DNA from: Candidatus Uhrbacteria bacterium
Lineage (GTDB): Bacteria; Patescibacteriota; Patescibacteriia; UBA9934; UBA11717
Direction of reading: 5' to 3'
DNA: 46,955 nt
Assembly: GCA_018701105.1 (NCBI GenBank)
Contig: JABIWD010000004.1
Span: 1 to 46,955 of the forward strand
In this document: positions 39,470 through 46,955 of the stretch, one piece after another
Numbering within the stretch: the first letter of the stretch is position 1
Layout of the letters: every line of letters starts with the position of its first letter
The notes under the pieces: model-generated
The model's database searches: none
Seen by the model: the letters and a program-made list of their open reading frames with translations, nothing else
Told to the model about the DNA's origin: nothing
Position numbers and translations under genes: made by a program

Positions 39470-39841
39470 CTATGCGACTCGAGCGAGTGCCAGCTCGTCC
39501 TTGACGAGCTCTCGGAATGGCGCGATCTGATCCATCCGCCCCCAAGCACCGACCCAGTTCCAGTGGCCGCTCTCACGAAGAAAGCTACCACACGGAAGCG
39601 CGCTCCACTTGATGGCAGGATCATCTCTGTCGATGGTGCGCAGGTACCTCCTGATCATGCCGTCGTACAGGCACGCGTTCCCGTTGAAGAACGATGCATC
39701 GCCTGCCACCAGATCCCGCTTCCCAGTTCCACGATTGAAGATCACCATGAAGGCAACCTTATCAAGGATCACGAGCATGTCTGCAGCCTCTTGTCCGGTC
39801 AGAGGCGTCGTGCCCCTCTCAGTGTAAAGCAATACTCTCAC
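39470..39841 (-). CDS. Orphan soluble protein, 123 aa
   Basis: An alpha/beta-looking protein starting MRVLLYTERGTTPLTGQEAA, with MLVILDKVAFMVIFNRG strands, a FNGNACLYDGMIRRYLRTID helix and a Trp-rich region (SGHWNWVGAWGRMDQIAPFR). No signal or membrane helix. GTG start with GAGGAGG about five bases upstream; an ATG overlapping it is immediately followed by a stop in its own frame. Own promoter and terminator; GC-rich; SD-led cassette class. No family recognised. Confidence 0.66.
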   Translation of the reverse strand: MRVLLYTERGTTPLTGQEAADMLVILDKVAFMVIFNRGTGKRDLVAGDASFFNGNACLYDGMIRRYLRTIDRDDPAIKWSALPCGSFLRESGHWNWVGAWGRMDQIAPFRELVKDELALARVA

Positions 39842-39879
39842 ATCAACCTCCTCGGTTTCCCCGGTTTTTAGGTGACTGG

Positions 39880-39908
39880 AGCCTACTCAATTTCCCTGGT
39901 TTTGTCAA
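39880..39908 (-). promoter_or_regulatory. Promoter of the 123-aa orphan gene
   Basis: Minus strand TTGACA, 17 bases, TAGGCT. Confidence 0.6.
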
Positions 39909-39910
39909 CC

Positions 39911-39938
39911 CAAAAGACGAGCTCCCGCCCGTCTTTTG
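39911..39938 (-). terminator. Terminator of the M23 peptidase gene
   Basis: AAAAGACG...CGTCTTTT stem on the minus strand, directly upstream of the next promoter's -35 box. Confidence 0.7.
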
Positions 39939-39940
39939 TT

Positions 39941-41245
39941 TTATCGAATGTATTCCAATGGGTTTACGAACTTTCCGTTTCGGATCACCTCAAAGTGAAG
40001 GTGGGTTCCGGTGGATCGTCCCGTTGTTCCACAGACTCCCAACGGAGTTCCCTGTGAAATCTGCTGACCGTCTGACACGGCTAGGCTCGCATGGTGTCCG
40101 TATCGAGTAACGATTCCATTTCCATGGTTAATCTCCACCGTCAGACCATAACCGCCCTTCCATCCTGCAAACTGCACGTACCCGTCGTCGGACGCGTAGT
40201 TGTGGTGTGTGAAGTGACAGTCGACGTCCAGACCCGTATGCCTCCAACCGTAGTACTGCGTGATCGTTCGCAAGTCTGTTGGCCAGATCATTCGCCCGGG
40301 ACTCTTAGGAGCAGGAGTTGCCGGAGTCGATGGCGCCGCTGTTGGGGTCGAGAAGACTCGAGCGACCGACGTTGTTCTTGATGGAGCTGAGGCGATCAAC
40401 TTACCATCTGGGATCAATAGAAGCTCGCCGATCGAAAGATCACCTGCGTCTGCCAAGTTGTTAAATGTCAAAATCTTTTCGGTATCAGAATCGTACTTGT
40501 TCGCGATCTTGATCAACGTATCGCCCGACTTAACCTTATGCTGAACTCCATCAACCGGCATGATGGTCAACTCGTTCCCCGGTCGAATAACTGACCGCGT
40601 ACTCAAACTGTTTGACCACAGCAATGTGTTGATAGAAATTCCATGAGCCTGCGCGATAGTTCCCAAAGTGTCTCCGATCTGAACTTCATACTCCGTCACG
40701 TCAGTCCTTGGCGCCACACTCTCGCCGACCTCAGAGATCGTAGGTGCAACAATGGCAGCTCCACCAGATACCACGGCAACATAGTCGTCCAATGGATCAT
40801 GGAAGTCTATGTCAGGTTGCACGCTCAACGCAGAGAGTCCTAAATAGTTTGATGGTTTTGAAACAGGAGCGTCCGATCGCACAACGATCGTGACATTAGA
40901 CTGATCAGACACCAAGCCATACAAAATACTCTTTTGTCCAAAGTCCTCCGCACGCAAACCACTCGCTTGAACGTTCATTACACTCGTTCCAAATGCGACC
41001 AATACCACCAACACATGAATCGCGTATCGGTTTGTAAGGAAGTACATCAGTTTGTTCTTCCCGGGCACATAAAATTTTGCCGTTGCTCGTCGAATATAGA
41101 AAATAGCCCGATACAGCGGAACTCCAATTGTCCGCAATAACGAACGAGTTCCCCACTGTAGTGGGATCGCTAGCCATCGCAGAAGGCGCTTGGCATAGAA
41201 GGTTGTTATGGCGCTACCTTTGACTACAAGTATGAATACTCGCAC
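39941..41245 (-). CDS. LysM-containing M23 metallopeptidase (cell-wall hydrolase)
   Basis: A basic N-terminal part with one to two hydrophobic stretches (AIHVLVVLVAFGTSVMNVQA) anchors the protein; two LysM repeats follow (YEVQIGDTLGTIAQAHGISI; HKVKSGDTLIKIANKYDSD), then a Ser/Thr/Pro linker and an M23 domain with zinc ligands in HTGLDVDC and HLHFEVI and the third His in YGHHASL. It should cleave peptidoglycan crosslinks. The GTG start is uncertain; a TTGACG-17-TATCGT promoter lies about 50 bases upstream. No SD. Confidence 0.9.
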   Translation of the reverse strand: MRVFILVVKGSAITTFYAKRLLRWLAIPLQWGTRSLLRTIGVPLYRAIFYIRRATAKFYVPGKNKLMYFLTNRYAIHVLVVLVAFGTSVMNVQASGLRAEDFGQKSILYGLVSDQSNVTIVVRSDAPVSKPSNYLGLSALSVQPDIDFHDPLDDYVAVVSGGAAIVAPTISEVGESVAPRTDVTEYEVQIGDTLGTIAQAHGISINTLLWSNSLSTRSVIRPGNELTIMPVDGVQHKVKSGDTLIKIANKYDSDTEKILTFNNLADAGDLSIGELLLIPDGKLIASAPSRTTSVARVFSTPTAAPSTPATPAPKSPGRMIWPTDLRTITQYYGWRHTGLDVDCHFTHHNYASDDGYVQFAGWKGGYGLTVEINHGNGIVTRYGHHASLAVSDGQQISQGTPLGVCGTTGRSTGTHLHFEVIRNGKFVNPLEYIR

Positions 41246-41319
41246 TAAGATGCGCTTTATTTGTAGGTAAATATGCTCTCTTTAAGAGAAAGTTACGATA
41301 TCTCGAAAATGGGAACTCG

Positions 41320-42069
41320 TCAATCAGTATGACTACCAACTCTTTTGTGTGGGTCTTTGTACGCAAGAGCAGGCGGATCCAGGTATTCGTTCAACTGCGG
41401 AATCCCTTTCAACGCCGGAGGACCGCTGAGTGACCCCTCTACCCTCTCCAAACGATCATCGTCACCGTTCATAACCGTGACATACGAATGCCACGAGCTC
41501 TCGCCATCATTTTGATAGTACACAACACGCCGCTCAACCTTTCCATCAAGACCAAAGAAGTCGTCGTACACCATCTCGCCTTCATGACCATCATCCGCGT
41601 AAGTCCTCTGCTTGAAAAGCTTGCCGTCAACCTTCACTTCTTCTTGTGAGACAGTGCCGTCATTCCTGAACGCGCGATGAATCCATTGTTGCTGTTCCTT
41701 GCCATCCGCGCGTGCGATCGTTCGCATGTCCTCCAACTCAACGGTGCCATCCGGCATCTCCGCATATGCCCAAGACACCTCACCCGCCGGCATAACACCG
41801 GCCAGCCCCTTGTCGTACACCACGTAGTCCACCGGCAACCTCTGGTCGCCCGGCCGACTCAAGTGCTCGGACGACACAAAGACCTCGGTAGACTCAACGT
41901 TGACATTCAAGTCGACGTTTGCGTCGCGTCTGTCCTCTGTTCCATAGTCGGAGAGGTTGATGCCGTGAGAAATCTCATCAACTTCAACTGCATCCTCTCT
42001 CCGGCGAAGATCCTCTACCCTTGGAGCCTCAAAACGTTCCGATAATTGTGACGATGGTAGTTCACTCAT
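41320..42069 (-). CDS. Hypothetical acidic protein, 249 aa
   Basis: No signal peptide or membrane segment. The first 70 residues are charged and probably unstructured; the rest has repeated short motifs of the kind Y-x-x-DG-x (MPDGTVELEDMRTIARADGK; FRNDGTVSQEEVKVDGKLF; YADDGHEGEMVYDDFFG), suggesting a beta-repeat fold. No family recognised. Its ATG overlaps the rnhB stop (ATGA), so the two are coupled; no SD. Possibly a cytoplasmic repeat protein with a lineage-specific role. Confidence 0.65.
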   Translation of the reverse strand: MSELPSSQLSERFEAPRVEDLRRREDAVEVDEISHGINLSDYGTEDRRDANVDLNVNVESTEVFVSSEHLSRPGDQRLPVDYVVYDKGLAGVMPAGEVSWAYAEMPDGTVELEDMRTIARADGKEQQQWIHRAFRNDGTVSQEEVKVDGKLFKQRTYADDGHEGEMVYDDFFGLDGKVERRVVYYQNDGESSWHSYVTVMNGDDDRLERVEGSLSGPPALKGIPQLNEYLDPPALAYKDPHKRVGSHTD

Positions 42070-42692
42070 ATTGATATTGTAAATGATGCTCTATGTGCGC
42101 TTATCCGTCCGTGGTCAGCAACCGCCTGTCGGTGCTGCACAGTGCCGTAGCCTTTGTGTTTCGCAAATCCGTACTGCGGAAATTCTGTCTCGAGCTTTAA
42201 CATCATGCGATCTCGCGTTACTTTGGCTATGATCGATGCGGCCGCTATGCAGAATTCTTTTTGATCTCCCTTTATTATAGCAGTCTGTGGAAAATCTATG
42301 TTGATCGTATGTGCATCAACGAGCACATGTTCCACTTCTTCGAGCTCAGATACGGCTTTCTCCATCGCAAGTAGTGAGGCCTCCCGAATATTAATCTCAT
42401 CGATCACCGTAGCATCCACAATCCCGATACCAATGGAGATTGCAGCCAGATGTATCTCGTCAAACATCCTGTCACGAGCCTTTGCCGTCATTAACTTGGA
42501 ATCTCTTACCGCCAAACCATGATTTGCAGGCAAAATTACTGCTCCCGCTACCACTGGGCCGGCCAAAGCACCGGCGCCAGCCTCGTCTACGCCTGCTATT
42601 AGCACCAAACCAGAGGATCGGAGCTTTTTTGCGATATCACCGGTAGGCAAAATCATATTTGGGTCGTTTTTATTGACATTTTCGGCTAACAT
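42066..42692 (-). CDS. rnhB: Ribonuclease HII with altered GRG motif
   Basis: Removes ribonucleotides and RNA from RNA/DNA hybrids. Catalytic acidic residues are in place: GVDEAG, the DSK motif (VRDSKLMTAKAR), VLVDAH and the KGDQKEFCIAAASIIAKVTR tract. The segment DEAGRG, whose arginine belongs to the GRG motif for junction recognition, reads DEAGAG here, so Arg is replaced by Ala. 208 residues is normal. TATAAT ends five bases before the ATG; no SD; probably leaderless. Confidence 0.92.
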   Translation of the reverse strand: MLAENVNKNDPNMILPTGDIAKKLRSSGLVLIAGVDEAGAGALAGPVVAGAVILPANHGLAVRDSKLMTAKARDRMFDEIHLAAISIGIGIVDATVIDEINIREASLLAMEKAVSELEEVEHVLVDAHTINIDFPQTAIIKGDQKEFCIAAASIIAKVTRDRMMLKLETEFPQYGFAKHKGYGTVQHRQAVADHGRISAHRASFTISI

Positions 42693-42746
42693 AACGTATT
42701 ATAGCGTCACTTCGTATTAATTGAAAGACACGATTCTAATCTATAT

Positions 42747-44738
42747 ATGAGCACGATCTCATTCGCTATCGTAGCCAGCCTTATTGGGCTAATCTACGGA
42801 CTTTACTTAGTTCGATGGATCCTACGTCTTCCTGCCGGGGAAGGAAAAATGACCGGTATCGCTTTAGCCATCCAGGAAGGGGCAAAAGCATTTCTAAATC
42901 GCCAGTACACAATGATCTCCTACATCGGAATAGGTGCATTGATACTTATCTGGGCCTTCCTTGGCATGAACACAGCCATTGGTTTCCTTATCGGAGCCGT
43001 TTTATCCGGAACAGCCGGGTACCTTGGTATGTGGGTGTCAGTTCGAGCTAACGTTCGAACTGCAGAAGCCGCAAAGAAGGGAGTTCACGAGGCAGTAGAG
43101 GTCGCAGTTAAAGGAGGTGCTATCACAGGTCTATTCGTTGTAGGTCTTGCACTTCTTGGACTAAGCCTATTCTGGCACTTCACTGGAGACGTTCAGGCAC
43201 TACTTGGATTCGCCTTTGGTGGATCTTTGATTTCAGTGTTCGCACGACTTGGTGGAGGAATCTTCACAAAGGCTGCTGACGTTGGAGCAGACCTTGTTGG
43301 AAAGGTGGAAGCCGGAATTCCAGAAGACGACCCACGAAACCCAGCCGTTATTGCAGACAATGTTGGAGACAACGTTGGAGACTGTGCAGGAATGGCCGCT
43401 GACTTGTTTGAGACATACGCAGTGACTGCGGTTGCCGCTATGTTGCTCGCGTACATTTCATTCGCTGGGAATGATGTAGTTGTTTTATTCCCTCTGGTAC
43501 TTGGTGCAATATCCATAATCACAGGAATCATAGGACTATTCTTTATCAAGCTTGGACCTAAGTTGAACATCATGGCCGCCCTTTACAAAGGATTGGCCGT
43601 ATCAGCAATACTTTCTGCTGTTGCGTTCTACTTTGCAGCAAAGTGGCAGCTTGATGGTATCGAAGGTATCAACTCAATGAATATCTTCTGGTCAGCCATG
43701 GTGGGACTCGGTATCACCGGACTCCTTGTATGGATTACGGAATACTACACATCAACAGAATTCAGCCCAGTAAAGAATCTTGCAAAGGCCTCTGAGACTG
43801 GACACGGAACAAACGTGATTGCGGGGCTCGCGCTTTCAATGCGCTCAACTGCATATCCGATTATAGTCATCGTTGCAGGAATGCTTCTAGCCTCATGGCT
43901 TGGCGGACTATTCGGAATTGCAATCGCTGCAATGTCGATGTTGTCTCTAGCAGGTGTAATCGTAACGCTCGATGCGTTCGGGCCTATCGCAGATAACGCA
44001 GGTGGAATTGCCGAGATGGCAGAGCTTCCAGAGAAGGTTCGAGAAGTTACAGATGAACTCGACGCTGTTGGAAACACAACGAAGGCCGTAACAAAGGGTT
44101 ACGCCATTGGATCAGCCGCTCTTGCAACTCTAGTTCTCTTTGGAGACTACACTCACAAGCTAGAGGAGCTTGGAGCAGGAGCTGAGTTCCTAATCAACGA
44201 CCCTAAGGTTATTGCAGGACTCTTTATTGGAGGACTTCTTCCTTACCTCTTTGGTGCATTTGCCATGGAGGCAGTTGGAAAGGTTGCTGGTAAGGTTGTT
44301 GAAGAAGTTCGACGACAGTTCCGAGAGATCAAAGGAATCATGGATGGTTCAGGAAAGCCTGAGTACGGAGTCTGCGTGGACATCGTTACAAAGGGTGCAT
44401 TGAACGCGATGATCGTACCTTCATTGATTCCTATCGTTGTTCCTATCGCAGTTGGATTCATCCTAGGGCCAGCGGCTCTAGGAGGTGTACTGATCGGATC
44501 AATCATCACGGGAATCTTTGTTGCGATCTCTATGACCACAGGTGGTGGTGCATGGGACAACGCAAAGAAGTATGTTGAACTTGGAAACTTTGGTGGTAAA
44601 GGATCTGTTGCGCACGCCGCAGCAGTTACAGGAGATACAGTTGGTGATCCATACAAGGACACAGCTGGTCCAGCTATCAACCCAATGATCAAAATCGTAA
44701 ACCTTGTAGCGCTACTAATCGTGGCCCTCATCGTTTAA
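42747..44738 (+). CDS. hppA: Membrane-bound ion-pumping pyrophosphatase, K+-independent type
   Basis: Couples PPi hydrolysis to ion transport. Sixteen or so helices; the substrate loop has VGADLVGKVEAGIPEDDPRN and VIADNVGDNVGDCAGMAADL; the C-terminal site is GDTVGDPYKDTAGPAINPM. At the K+-dependence position the sequence reads GNTTKAVTKGYAIGSA: a lysine there marks the K+-independent (H+-pumping) group. 663 residues is standard. TCTAAT ends six bases before the ATG and no SD is present. Terminator follows. Confidence 0.95.
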   Translation: MSTISFAIVASLIGLIYGLYLVRWILRLPAGEGKMTGIALAIQEGAKAFLNRQYTMISYIGIGALILIWAFLGMNTAIGFLIGAVLSGTAGYLGMWVSVRANVRTAEAAKKGVHEAVEVAVKGGAITGLFVVGLALLGLSLFWHFTGDVQALLGFAFGGSLISVFARLGGGIFTKAADVGADLVGKVEAGIPEDDPRNPAVIADNVGDNVGDCAGMAADLFETYAVTAVAAMLLAYISFAGNDVVVLFPLVLGAISIITGIIGLFFIKLGPKLNIMAALYKGLAVSAILSAVAFYFAAKWQLDGIEGINSMNIFWSAMVGLGITGLLVWITEYYTSTEFSPVKNLAKASETGHGTNVIAGLALSMRSTAYPIIVIVAGMLLASWLGGLFGIAIAAMSMLSLAGVIVTLDAFGPIADNAGGIAEMAELPEKVREVTDELDAVGNTTKAVTKGYAIGSAALATLVLFGDYTHKLEELGAGAEFLINDPKVIAGLFIGGLLPYLFGAFAMEAVGKVAGKVVEEVRRQFREIKGIMDGSGKPEYGVCVDIVTKGALNAMIVPSLIPIVVPIAVGFILGPAALGGVLIGSIITGIFVAISMTTGGGAWDNAKKYVELGNFGGKGSVAHAAAVTGDTVGDPYKDTAGPAINPMIKIVNLVALLIVALIV

Positions 44739-44750
44739 CAAGAAAATAAA

Positions 44751-44775
44751 GCAGCCCTTAACGGGGCTGTTTTTG
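44751..44775 (+). terminator. Terminator of hppA
   Basis: CAGCCC-TTAACG-GGGCTG stem then TTTTTG. Confidence 0.85.
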
Positions 44776-44788
44776 TTTGCGGTGGGTA

Positions 44789-44817
44789 TTGACACCTTGT
44801 ACTTTCCGTGATAACAC
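44789..44817 (+). promoter_or_regulatory. Promoter of the 241-aa orphan gene
   Basis: TTGACA, 17 bases, TAACAC. Confidence 0.6.
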
Positions 44818-44847
44818 TGAAGCAGATCAACCGAAAGGAGATCCACT

Positions 44848-45573
44848 ATGGCACTTCAGCCACAGGTGAATAGCACAGAGGTCGTCCAAGACGGCGACTG
44901 TCTCGAGGTGGAGTTTTCGAAGACGAGAGTCAAGGTCACCAACGTGCGCGATGACGAAGCGTTGGGAACCGGAACCCATAGCTTCGACATGAGGCTGACT
45001 CCGGACGGAGTGAGGCCTCGCCTCTTCTTCAAGGTCTGGAGCCTGGTTCACGAGCTCTTCCTGAACGGCCATGGCAGGACCTTCTGCAAGGTTCCGTTGC
45101 CCCAGAGTGGCGACGCGTGGTGCGGAGGAGGATACGTCAAACATGAGGACGGCTCCGGCGAGGTCAGCGAGTACACCGTGCAAGGTGGCGATACGATCAC
45201 ACTGCGCACCCCTGTCCACGGTGACAAGGAGTGTGAGTGGGATGTCGCGCTGATCCGAGGTGCTCGCGAGATCGCGAAGAGGAAGTTCCACGAGGGCGGA
45301 CTCGGCAACTTCGAGACGGAGATGCTCTACGCACTGCACCGGACCGCCATGTTGGCGATGGTACAGCACCTGAACCCGCGAGGGCTTGGTGTCTGTGTCT
45401 GGCACGTGGACCTGGACCATGGAAGGCGCGGAGACCACCATGGAGGCGGGATCAAGCACGAAGTCAACTACGGTTTGCAGGGCTACAACATCGACGGGAT
45501 CGACCGGGGAGCCGCACGGGCGATCACGACCGTCGACTTCATGGTCCTGCCAGTCGGTACGCCACTCCGATAA
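44848..45573 (+). CDS. Orphan soluble protein, 241 aa
   Basis: No signal or membrane helix. The first half is beta-like (DCLEVEFSKTRVKVTNVRDD; FDMRLTPDGVRPRLFFKVWS; TVQGGDTITLRTPVHGDKEC); a helix (LGNFETEMLYALHRTAMLAM) follows, then a His/Gly-rich stretch (HVDLDHGRRGDHHGGGIKHE) that could bind metal. AAAGGAG before the ATG sets the start. Own promoter and terminator; GC-rich; SD-led cassette class. No family recognised. Confidence 0.7.
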   Translation: MALQPQVNSTEVVQDGDCLEVEFSKTRVKVTNVRDDEALGTGTHSFDMRLTPDGVRPRLFFKVWSLVHELFLNGHGRTFCKVPLPQSGDAWCGGGYVKHEDGSGEVSEYTVQGGDTITLRTPVHGDKECEWDVALIRGAREIAKRKFHEGGLGNFETEMLYALHRTAMLAMVQHLNPRGLGVCVWHVDLDHGRRGDHHGGGIKHEVNYGLQGYNIDGIDRGAARAITTVDFMVLPVGTPLR

Positions 45574-45577
45574 ACGT

Positions 45578-45611
45578 CGGGCCTCAGCGCATGCTGGGGC
45601 CCGTTTTTTTT
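45578..45611 (+). terminator. Terminator of the 241-aa orphan gene
   Basis: CGGGCCTCAGC...GCTGGGGCCCG stem, then a run of nine or more T. Confidence 0.85.
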
Positions 45612-45617
45612 TAAATA

Positions 45618-45647
45618 AAAAAGGCGCACGACAGAAGGTCGCACGCC
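45618..45647 (-). terminator. Terminator of the 220-aa orphan gene
   Basis: GGCGTGCGAC...GTCGTGCGCC stem with internal mismatches on the minus strand, then TTTTTTATTT. Confidence 0.75.
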
Positions 45648-45661
45648 CCGTAGTACTCGAT

Positions 45662-46324
45662 CTACCCAACTTCTCCCTCTGGGAGCCGCTTGGGCTTGCG
45701 AAGCGCTCGCAGCGCGAGAAGCCGAGCGACGCCCTGCGCGTACACCCTCAGCTGAGCGCGAACCTGACGCTTCTCTTCCACGCTCGTCCGCGAACCACGT
45801 TCGATTCGGCACTCGATCCTCCGAAGCAAGTCCGTGAAACGCGCCAGCGGCGTGTCCGGCACGGCCTCACCATCGGCAAGATGTGCCAGGATGTCCCCGG
45901 CCTCACGCCTCACGCACGGCACGACAGGCACGGTGCCCGTTGTGACCTGCGAACTCACGGCGTAGCTGATGAGTAGCGGCCTCGTTGCCTTGAGCAATCC
46001 CCGAGACTCGAGCCTGTCTGCGAAGTCGTGAACCAAGCGCACCAAGTCCACTGGCCCATCCGCAGGGAAACGGCACCTTCCGATGTCGATTACAGCACGC
46101 TGATTTCCCCTGCGACGGACAATGATCCTACTGGCCCTCAATCCGTTGTAGGCCTCACGATTTTGGGTGGTCACGCCTCCAAATAGACTCGAGTACGCAC
46201 CGAAGATGCTGTTGGTCGTCGCGGCTCCATCGGACCGGAATCCCTGAATACACCAGCCCAAGAGTACCCACCTCGCCTCAGCCTCATCCAATTCTATCTG
46301 TCTCTCCCCACTCTTGCTAGTCAT
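45662..46324 (-). CDS. Orphan soluble protein, 220 aa
   Basis: A helical N-terminal half (ERQIELDEAEARWVLLGWCI; NSIFGAYSSLFGGVTTQNRE) with a basic strand (ASRIIVRRRGNQRAVIDIGR), and an Arg-rich helical C-terminus (FTDLLRRIECRIERGSRTSV; AQGVARLLALRALRKPKRLP). No signal or membrane helix. GAGAGGA before MTSKSGERQ sets the start; a longer upstream frame is rejected. Own promoter and terminator; GC-rich; SD-led cassette class. Nucleic-acid binding is conceivable from the Arg content only. Confidence 0.66.
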   Translation of the reverse strand: MTSKSGERQIELDEAEARWVLLGWCIQGFRSDGAATTNSIFGAYSSLFGGVTTQNREAYNGLRASRIIVRRRGNQRAVIDIGRCRFPADGPVDLVRLVHDFADRLESRGLLKATRPLLISYAVSSQVTTGTVPVVPCVRREAGDILAHLADGEAVPDTPLARFTDLLRRIECRIERGSRTSVEEKRQVRAQLRVYAQGVARLLALRALRKPKRLPEGEVG

Positions 46325-46364
46325 GAAAGTCCTCTCTCTAGCTCTAGCGAAATCGCTAGTTTTT

Positions 46365-46393
46365 AACCTATCAGCAAAATGTGAGATTGTCAA
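46365..46393 (-). promoter_or_regulatory. Promoter of the 220-aa orphan gene
   Basis: Minus strand TTGACA, 17 bases, TAGGTT. Confidence 0.65.
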
Positions 46394-46394
46394 C

Positions 46395-46427
46395 AAAAAA
46401 ACCTGGCTGCACGAGCGTGCAACCAGA
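46395..46427 (-). terminator. Terminator of the edge-cut orphan gene
   Basis: CTGGTTGCACG-CT-CGTGCAGCCAG stem with one mismatch on the minus strand, then TTTTTTTG. Confidence 0.85.
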
Positions 46428-46452
46428 TCACGTTTGACTACCTCTCCTCACT

Positions 46453-46955
46453 CTACTGCGCACCTGCCACGCGCTCAAGACCTTCCTGAACGCTCTGCAA
46501 ATCCGCATCAGAGGCTCCCGGCACGATCTCTGCGAGCATCGTACCCAACTCCTCGACCAGGTCACCGACCGGCTCGCGCTGTGTTACCGACTTCCGCGTC
46601 TTCGGCCCCACGCGCTCCATCACATCCAGGTCCATGTCGCCCATGTGCCTGGGAACCGGTGCCCAGAACTTGCCGAGCGGCACCAACGCGATGCCTTTCT
46701 CGACGTCGACGATGTAACCGAGGATGGTCAGCCTCATCTTGAGCTGATCGAGACTCGTCCCCCTGCGGTCACCACCGAACTCGGTCATGTACCACGCACG
46801 GAAACCCTGAAGCAGCGGCGCGCCTCCTCGCGAAAGGAACGCCTCTACAACCAGCCTGTCCGTGTCACAGAGTTCCTTGCTGTCCTCGTTGGCGCGCAAC
46901 GTGAACAGGGCCTCGCCTTTCCTCAACCTGCCCGCGAGCTTGCACGCGTTGAAGT
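46453..46955 (-). CDS. Orphan protein, 5' end outside the window
   Basis: The frame stays open to the window edge (FNACKLAGRLRKGEALFTLR upstream of the first possible TTG), so the start is missing. The visible 167 residues are soluble: a helical part (CDTDRLVVEAFLSRGGAPLL), RRGTSLDQLKMRLTILGYIV, which resembles a helix-turn-helix followed by strands, and an acidic C-terminal helix (LVEELGTMLAEIVPG). GC-rich with a private terminator, so it probably belongs to the SD-led cassette class. No family recognised. Confidence 0.62.
   Translation of the reverse strand, partial: FNACKLAGRLRKGEALFTLRANEDSKELCDTDRLVVEAFLSRGGAPLLQGFRAWYMTEFGGDRRGTSLDQLKMRLTILGYIVDVEKGIALVPLGKFWAPVPRHMGDMDLDVMERVGPKTRKSVTQREPVGDLVEELGTMLAEIVPGASDADLQSVQEGLERVAGAQ

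Noticed and set aside
46314..46742. Arg/Pro/Ser-rich plus frame near the right edge
   Set aside because: Typical antisense shadow of GC-rich coding sequence, crossing a terminator and a promoter of the minus genes.

Overview
The window looks like chromosomal DNA from a Patescibacteria (Candidate Phyla Radiation) bacterium, probably on the Parcubacteria side; the lineage is an inference. Points in favour are tightly packed small operons, a short proline--tRNA ligase without the editing insertion, an array of small two-helix VirB2/TrbC-like proteins beside an orphan solute-binding lipoprotein, surface proteins with lamin-tail, SpoIID and LysM/M23 domains, a K+-independent-type membrane pyrophosphatase, and TGA used as a normal stop. 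No rRNA, CRISPR array, transposase or integrase is visible.

Layout. 1-3657: end of an MFS transporter, two diverged copies of a promoter-leader-terminator-tRNA-like unit flanking a small membrane gene, and a lamin-tail/OB-fold surface protein. 3694-8376 (minus): DUF4173-like membrane protein, proS, YceI lipoprotein, BASS transporter. 8456-8944: tRNA-Gly, an unassigned structured RNA, tRNA-Leu. 8979-14896: ruvB operon, then D,D-carboxypeptidase, Tat lipoprotein and SpoIID-domain protein. 15066-19055: flippase and O-antigen-ligase-like gene carrying two in-frame palindromic repeats. 19085-22427: CCA-adding enzyme, two orphan genes, GIY-YIG nuclease, a 30-bp-periodic repeat array and tRNA-Ser. 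22600-27181: galU, solute-binding lipoprotein and five paralogous VirB2-like proteins. 27282-32238: GC-rich cluster of four orphan envelope genes. 32321-36740: flavin oxidoreductase and Pgi/Pmi, facing an iscS-nifU-ferredoxin operon. 36838-39841: membrane-anchored winged-helix-like genes, yggU, trigger factor, an orphan. 39941-44738: M23 peptidase, unknown gene, rnhB, hppA. 44848-46955: three orphans, the last cut by the window edge. The longer gene-free stretches (976-1237, 1583-1916, 8531-8978 and 22113-22599) hold the RNA units and repeats described below; no other gene-free stretch exceeds about 300 bases.

Two gene-expression grammars are interleaved. Recognisable housekeeping genes mostly have a -10 box ending 5 to 10 bases before the ATG and no Shine-Dalgarno (SD) sequence, which implies leaderless mRNAs; distal operon genes start at TAATATG or ATGA junctions, also without SD. 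About sixteen mostly unrecognisable, visibly GC-richer genes instead form one- or two-gene cassettes, nearly all with a TTGAC-type -35, a 17-base spacer, a strong SD and a private terminator. They sit between the housekeeping operons.

The most unusual element is the pair of tRNA-like units at 996-1207 and 1648-1862. In each, the RNA leader contains a 14-nt complement of the anticodon loop, 3' anticodon stem and variable loop of the tRNA-like body that follows its own leader terminator. Five of the 14 pairs differ between the copies by compensatory double changes. I know of no described element with this arrangement.
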